Shown here in pieces: positions 22,161 to 25,640 of a stretch of DNA of 25,640 nt. This DNA is from Prevotellaceae bacterium UBA4361 (GTDB taxonomy: Bacteria > Bacteroidota > Bacteroidia > Bacteroidales > Bacteroidaceae). The DNA lies in NCBI GenBank assembly GCA_002393575.1, contig DGSN01000002.1, positions 1-25,640 of the forward strand, given 5' to 3'. A program made the position numbers and the translations under genes. How positions within the stretch are numbered: position 1 is the stretch's first letter; every line of letters starts with the position of its first letter. The notes under the pieces were generated by a model that was not told the origin of the DNA, did not search any database, and saw only the letters and a list, made by a program, of their open reading frames with translations.

Positions 22161-22835
22161 ATGAATCAGCATGAACTTGAAGAAAAGCGCAACGAACAGC
22201 GTGAGCATGTCTTGGATTATGCTTTCAACGAATTCATTCAGAAAGGGCTGAAAGCCGTGAAGATGAATGACATTGCTTTCGCTCTGAGCATGTCGAAGCG
22301 CACCCTCTACGAAATGTTTGAAGACAAGGAAGGGTTACTGATTGAATGTATGAAGCTCAACCACAAGAGAGGCAGGGAGGAATTTGAGAAACTGCGCAAG
22401 GAAAGCAGTAATTCGCTGGAGACTTTCACGAAGTTCTATCGTAAGCAGCTCCAGGACTTACGCCGCATCAACCCTGCGTTTTTGAGCGATATTCAAAAGT
22501 ACGAGAAGGTGATGGCATACTTGGAAGAGAGTTCGAAGGAAAAAAACGAGTTTGCTCTTCGCTTCACCCAGGAGTGTGTGGAAAATGGCCTTTTCCGCAA
22601 CGATGTCAACTTTGAGTTGGTTCTCTCCACTTTCGACATTGTGGCGAGAGCGATGCTCAGCAATGAATTCTACATGCAATATGGTTTTGAAAACATCATA
22701 CACACCATCAACCTCACGTTCGTGAGAGGACTGTGTACGCTGAAGGGACTGGAAATCATCGATTCGGAGGATTATTTCTTGAAGATGAAAGAGGATGTTG
22801 CCAGCAGCCAAGCTGTAGAGAATTCGAACGATTAG
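22161..22835 (+). CDS. TetR/AcrR-family transcriptional repressor
   Basis: Probable local repressor of the efflux operon; 224 residues from ATG 22161, which has AGGAG at 22148-22152 with 8-nt spacing (a GTG at 22152 lies in that site and is rejected). Seen: an N-terminal helix-turn-helix (AFNEFIQKGLKAVKMNDIAF, then MSKRTLYEMFEDKEGLL) as in AcrR-type proteins, followed by an all-helical ligand-binding domain without recognisable specificity. It lies 38 bp before the tolC-like gene, so it is probably the first gene of the operon and autoregulated. The inducer is unknown. Confidence 0.93.
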   Translation: MNQHELEEKRNEQREHVLDYAFNEFIQKGLKAVKMNDIAFALSMSKRTLYEMFEDKEGLLIECMKLNHKRGREEFEKLRKESSNSLETFTKFYRKQLQDLRRINPAFLSDIQKYEKVMAYLEESSKEKNEFALRFTQECVENGLFRNDVNFELVLSTFDIVARAMLSNEFYMQYGFENIIHTINLTFVRGLCTLKGLEIIDSEDYFLKMKEDVASSQAVENSND

Positions 22836-22873
22836 AATACATTATTTATATATAGACAGTAGAAACAAAGAAA

Positions 22874-24226
22874 ATGAAACTGAAAGGCAGAAGATTGATT
22901 TTATGCTTGATGTCCTCTATCCTGACGATGGGAGCCGAGGCGCAAGAGCAGGTTCAGAATGGAGCAGTGGGAACACTGGAGCTGAACTTGGAGAAAGCCA
23001 TTGAGATTGCTTTGGCTGAGAATCCCACTATCAAGGTGGCTGACAAGGAGATTGAACTGAAGAAAGTGGCTGACAAGGAGGCTTGGCAGGCTTTGCTTCC
23101 CGAAGTGAACGTGACGGGCAACTTGCAGCACACCATCCTGGCAGCTGAAATGAAGCTGGGTGACAATAAGTTCAAAATGGGTAAGGACAACACCAACACG
23201 GTGGCTGCTGCTGCGACGGTGAGCTTGCCTTTGTTTGCTCCGACGGTGTATCAGAACATGAAGCTGACCAAGGCAGACATCCAGCTGGCGCAGGAAAAGG
23301 CGCGTTCGAGCCGCTTGGACCTCATCAACCAAGTGTCGAAGGCTTACTATCAAGCTCTGCTGGCTCAGGACAGTCACAAGGTGATGCAGGAAAGCTACAA
23401 GATTTCGAAGGAGAACTTCGACGTGGTCAACAAGAAATACAGCGTTGGTTCGGTGAGCGAATACGACAAGATTTCGGCTGAGGTGCAGATGCGCTCGATG
23501 AACTCCCAACTGGTCAGTGCGGAAACGGGCCTTACTCTCGCCATGCTGCAACTGAAGGTGCTGATGGGTGTGACGGAGAATGTGAACCTCGTCATCGACG
23601 ACAAGCTGGAGAACTACGAGAACAGCCTCACGCTCAACAACATAGGTTCGTTCGAGAACGAATTGCAGAACAACTCTTCTCTCCGCCAATTCGCACTGAA
23701 CAAGAACTTGCTGGAGCACACGTTGAAAGTGCAGCGTACTCGTTTCATGCCGACTCTCGCCTTTCAGTTGACAGGTCAATATCAGTCGCTCTACAATGAC
23801 AATTGGGCTTTGTGGAACTACGACTATGCTCCAAGCGCTTCGTTCACGCTCGTTCTCACGATTCCAATCTACAAGGCTTCGAACTTCACAGCCCTGAAAA
23901 AGACAAAGATTCAGTTGAGCGAACTGGAATACAACCGCATCAACACAGAGCGTCAGCTGAACATGGCTGCTGAGAGCTACAACAAGAACATGGCTGCAAG
24001 CATTGCTCAGGTGGCAAGCAACCACGAGGCTGTGAAGCAAGCTGACAAGGCTGTCACCATTTCTGCCAAGCGCTATGAGGTGGGACGCGGCACTATCCTC
24101 GAACTGAACCAGAGCGAAGTGGCACTGACACAGGCGAAGCTCACTTACAACCAGAGTATTTATGACTATCTGAAGAACCGCTCCGACCTCAACTACACTC
24201 TGGGACGTGACACTTACTTGAAGTGA
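22874..24226 (+). CDS. TolC-family outer-membrane efflux protein
   Basis: Outer-membrane channel of a tripartite exporter; 450 residues, normal for the family. Seen: a signal peptide (residues 1 to about 23, ending AEA); the repeated OEP opening LNLEKAIEIALAENPTIKVADKEIELKK; long helical stretches (SRLDLINQVSKAYYQALLAQ and ALKKTKIQLSELEYNRINTERQ); and the family-typical YEVGRGTILELNQSEVALTQAKLTYNQ near the C-terminus. It lies between tetR and the adaptor gene. The final AAG-TGA (last Lys and stop) is the first unit of a heptad array, so the C-terminus may have been trimmed or changed by the array. Confidence 0.96.
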   Translation: MKLKGRRLILCLMSSILTMGAEAQEQVQNGAVGTLELNLEKAIEIALAENPTIKVADKEIELKKVADKEAWQALLPEVNVTGNLQHTILAAEMKLGDNKFKMGKDNTNTVAAAATVSLPLFAPTVYQNMKLTKADIQLAQEKARSSRLDLINQVSKAYYQALLAQDSHKVMQESYKISKENFDVVNKKYSVGSVSEYDKISAEVQMRSMNSQLVSAETGLTLAMLQLKVLMGVTENVNLVIDDKLENYENSLTLNNIGSFENELQNNSSLRQFALNKNLLEHTLKVQRTRFMPTLAFQLTGQYQSLYNDNWALWNYDYAPSASFTLVLTIPIYKASNFTALKKTKIQLSELEYNRINTERQLNMAAESYNKNMAASIAQVASNHEAVKQADKAVTISAKRYEVGRGTILELNQSEVALTQAKLTYNQSIYDYLKNRSDLNYTLGRDTYLK

Positions 24227-24342
24227 AAAGTGAAAAGTGAAAAGTGAAAAATTTCTCCTAAAGAAATAGACTAAATGTACTAAATTTTAAAATTTTGCCG
24301 ATTTTGCCAATTTCTTTAGGAGACATAAACTCAAAAACTCAA
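24221..24342. repeat. Reverse-orientation composite repeat array after the tolC-like gene
   Basis: Four perfect AAGTGAA heptads (24221-24248), then a 13-bp perfect inverted repeat CTCCTAAAGAAAT/ATTTCTTTAGGAG (24255-24267 and 24310-24322), then two AAACTCAA octads (24327-24342). Read on the minus strand this is octad, spacer, heptad, the same order as at 14111 and 19254. The tolC stop codon lies in the first heptad. Confidence 0.88.
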
Positions 24343-24370
24343 AAAAAGATTGAAAATAATTAATTAAGAT

Positions 24371-25423
24371 ATGAAGAAGAACATTTCGGCTGCACTCCTC
24401 TTGGCTGCAGCATTGATGGTTAGCTCCTGCGGCGGCGAGAAGAAGGAAGCTGCACAGGGCGAGGAAAAGCCACAAGTGAAAGTGGAAACTGCAAAGACTC
24501 AGTCGATTCCACAGACAGAAACCTATTCCGCCACGGTGGAAAGCGACGTGAAGAACAACATCTCGCCAAACGCTCCACTCCGCATCGAACGAATCTACGT
24601 GGATGTGGGCGACGTGGTTCGCAAAGGACAGGTGCTCGTTCAGCTCGACGCGTCAAACCTTCGTCAGAACAAACTGCAAGTGGAGAACATGAAGCTCCAG
24701 CTGGAGAACGTGAAAACGGAATTCAACCGCACGAATGCCCTGTTCCAAGTGGGCGGTGCTTCGCAGGCAGAATACGACAATGCCAAACTGGCTCTCGACA
24801 ACGCTCGTATGCAACTGAACGTGTTTGAAACACAGTATCGCCAGCTGGTGCAGAACACCCAGCTCACCGCTCCAATCTCTGGTGTGGTGACAGCCCGCAA
24901 CTACGACGATGGCGACATGTACGGCGCTCAGCCTATCCTCACTATTGAGCAGACCAACCCTGTGAAGCTATTGGTGAACATTTCTGAAACCTACTACAAG
25001 CAGATGACGAAGGGAATGCCAGTTGACATCGCGCTCGACGCCTACCCAGGCGAGAACTTCTACGGCAAGGTGACAACCGTTTATCCAAGCATCGACGTTG
25101 CCACTCACACGTTCCCTGTGGAAGTGACCATCAGCAACTCTTCTCAGAAAGTGCGCCCAGGCATGTATGCCCGTGCCACCATCAATTTTGGCGACAAGCA
25201 CCACGTCGTTGTACCCGACGAGGCTGTTGTGAAGCAGATTGGCGCTGGCGACCGCTACGTGTATGTGTACAAGGACGGCAAGGTCAGCTACAACAAGGTG
25301 GAACTGGGCAAACACATCGGCAACCAGTACGAAATCGTGAGTGGCGTGGAGAATGGCGACCAAGTGGTCATAGCAGGCCAGGCTCGTCTTGCCAACGGAC
25401 GCGAAGTTGAGATTATTAAATGA
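24371..25423 (+). CDS. RND efflux periplasmic adaptor (membrane fusion protein)
   Basis: Links the inner-membrane pump to the TolC-like channel; 350 residues. Seen: a lipoprotein signal peptide (LMVSSC, lipidated Cys20); a beta-barrel/lipoyl half with ERIYVDVGDVVRKGQVLVQLD; a helical hairpin (about 95-160); the second lipoyl half TAPISGVVTARNYDDGDMYG; and the barrel and proximal domain ending GDQVVIAGQARLANGREVEII. Length and motifs match MexA/AcrA-type adaptors. The gap from the tolC-like gene is 144 bp and filled by the array and a hairpin, but the order supports one operon. Confidence 0.95.
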   Translation: MKKNISAALLLAAALMVSSCGGEKKEAAQGEEKPQVKVETAKTQSIPQTETYSATVESDVKNNISPNAPLRIERIYVDVGDVVRKGQVLVQLDASNLRQNKLQVENMKLQLENVKTEFNRTNALFQVGGASQAEYDNAKLALDNARMQLNVFETQYRQLVQNTQLTAPISGVVTARNYDDGDMYGAQPILTIEQTNPVKLLVNISETYYKQMTKGMPVDIALDAYPGENFYGKVTTVYPSIDVATHTFPVEVTISNSSQKVRPGMYARATINFGDKHHVVVPDEAVVKQIGAGDRYVYVYKDGKVSYNKVELGKHIGNQYEIVSGVENGDQVVIAGQARLANGREVEIIK

Positions 25424-25483
25424 AAATAGAGGAAAGCGAAATAACCAAAGCTTTCCGCCACATTCATAAAAACAAATCACATA

Positions 25484-25640
25484 ATGAGTTTATACGAAGG
25501 CGCGGTCAAAAGACCGATTATGACAAGCCTCTGCTTCTTGGCAATCATCATCTTTGGCTTGTTCTCGCTGTTGAAACTGCCAATCGACCTCTATCCAGAT
25601 GTGGAAACGAACACTATCCTCGTTTTCACCTACTACAACG
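25484..25640 (+). CDS. RND-family efflux pump, N-terminal part (cut by window end)
   Basis: Inner-membrane proton-driven exporter subunit of the AcrB/MexB type; only the first 52 codons are in the window. Seen: MSLYEGAVKRPIMTSLC, a first membrane segment (FLAIIIFGLFSLLKL), then PIDLYPDVETNTILVFTYYN, matching the family start (LP-x-x-LYP-x-V/I). It starts 60 bp after the adaptor stop and completes the TetR/TolC/adaptor/pump set. Substrates cannot be told from this fragment. Confidence 0.93.
   Translation, partial: MSLYEGAVKRPIMTSLCFLAIIIFGLFSLLKLPIDLYPDVETNTILVFTYYN

Noticed and set aside
22037..22174. 45-codon frame in the tetR leader overlapping the tetR start
   Set aside because: No ribosome site, composition not protein-like, and no conservation evidence.
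22901..24040. 379-codon antisense frame over the tolC-like gene
   Set aside because: A shadow of the third-codon-position bias of the real gene; His/Val/Leu-rich product with no recognisable domain.

Overview
The window looks like a chromosomal segment of a Bacteroidales bacterium, most likely Prevotella or a close relative. The evidence is the repeated TAnnTTTG promoter element (-7 box of the Bacteroidetes housekeeping sigma factor, in three places with a TTG/TTTG -33 box exactly 20 nt upstream), few Shine-Dalgarno sites, a type IX secretion-like C-terminal tail on a large surface protein, a membrane-anchored AraC-type regulator, and a TetR/TolC/adaptor/RND efflux operon. No rRNA, CRISPR array, phage or intact transposase gene was found.

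Layout. 1-5.2 kb: a large repeat-containing secreted protein (minus strand) divergent from a 7-TM AraC-family regulator. 5.4-8.6 kb: anaerobic ribonucleotide reductase nrdD and its activase nrdG, separated by two GC-rich hairpins. 8.6-11.5 kb: a decayed accessory stretch holding initiator tRNA-Met, a cruciform repeat, a TonB_C-type gene broken by an in-frame amber codon, an internally deleted ATPase pseudogene, a 295-bp MITE-like element with a 9-bp target duplication, and tRNA-Arg(CCG). 11.5-16.7 kb: a saccharopine/carboxynorspermidine dehydrogenase-family enzyme, recA, an atypical LuxR-type regulator and dnaX. 16.7-19.9 kb: an outer-membrane barrel protein, a secreted pectinesterase and a small hypothetical protein. 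19.9-22 kb: a small-RNA candidate, an Hsp20 gene behind a sigma-54-like promoter, and back-to-back palindromic elements. 22-25.6 kb: tetR, tolC-like, adaptor and the start of an RND pump, read as one operon.

The main unexplained signal is a family of short tandem arrays with a strict 7-bp period (8 bp in a companion array), with differing core sequences, at six places: 5220-5358, 12861-12953, 14111-14199, 18258-18335, 19254-19376 and 24221-24342. They are mostly two-part arrays (one purine-rich side, one pyrimidine-rich side) abutting coding sequence. They supply the stop codon of three genes, start 2 bp after the recA stop, run up to the start of a regulator that has no ATG, and in one case sit in frame inside the pectinesterase. 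A second layer is a family of about 300-bp palindromic, transposase-less elements with terminal inverted repeats related to TATTGGTGTCCG, one with a clear 9-bp target duplication, and a further element with a different end sequence of which the window start carries another end.

Promoter, terminator and repeat calls were made by eye. Functional assignments rest on motif recognition, with no database search.
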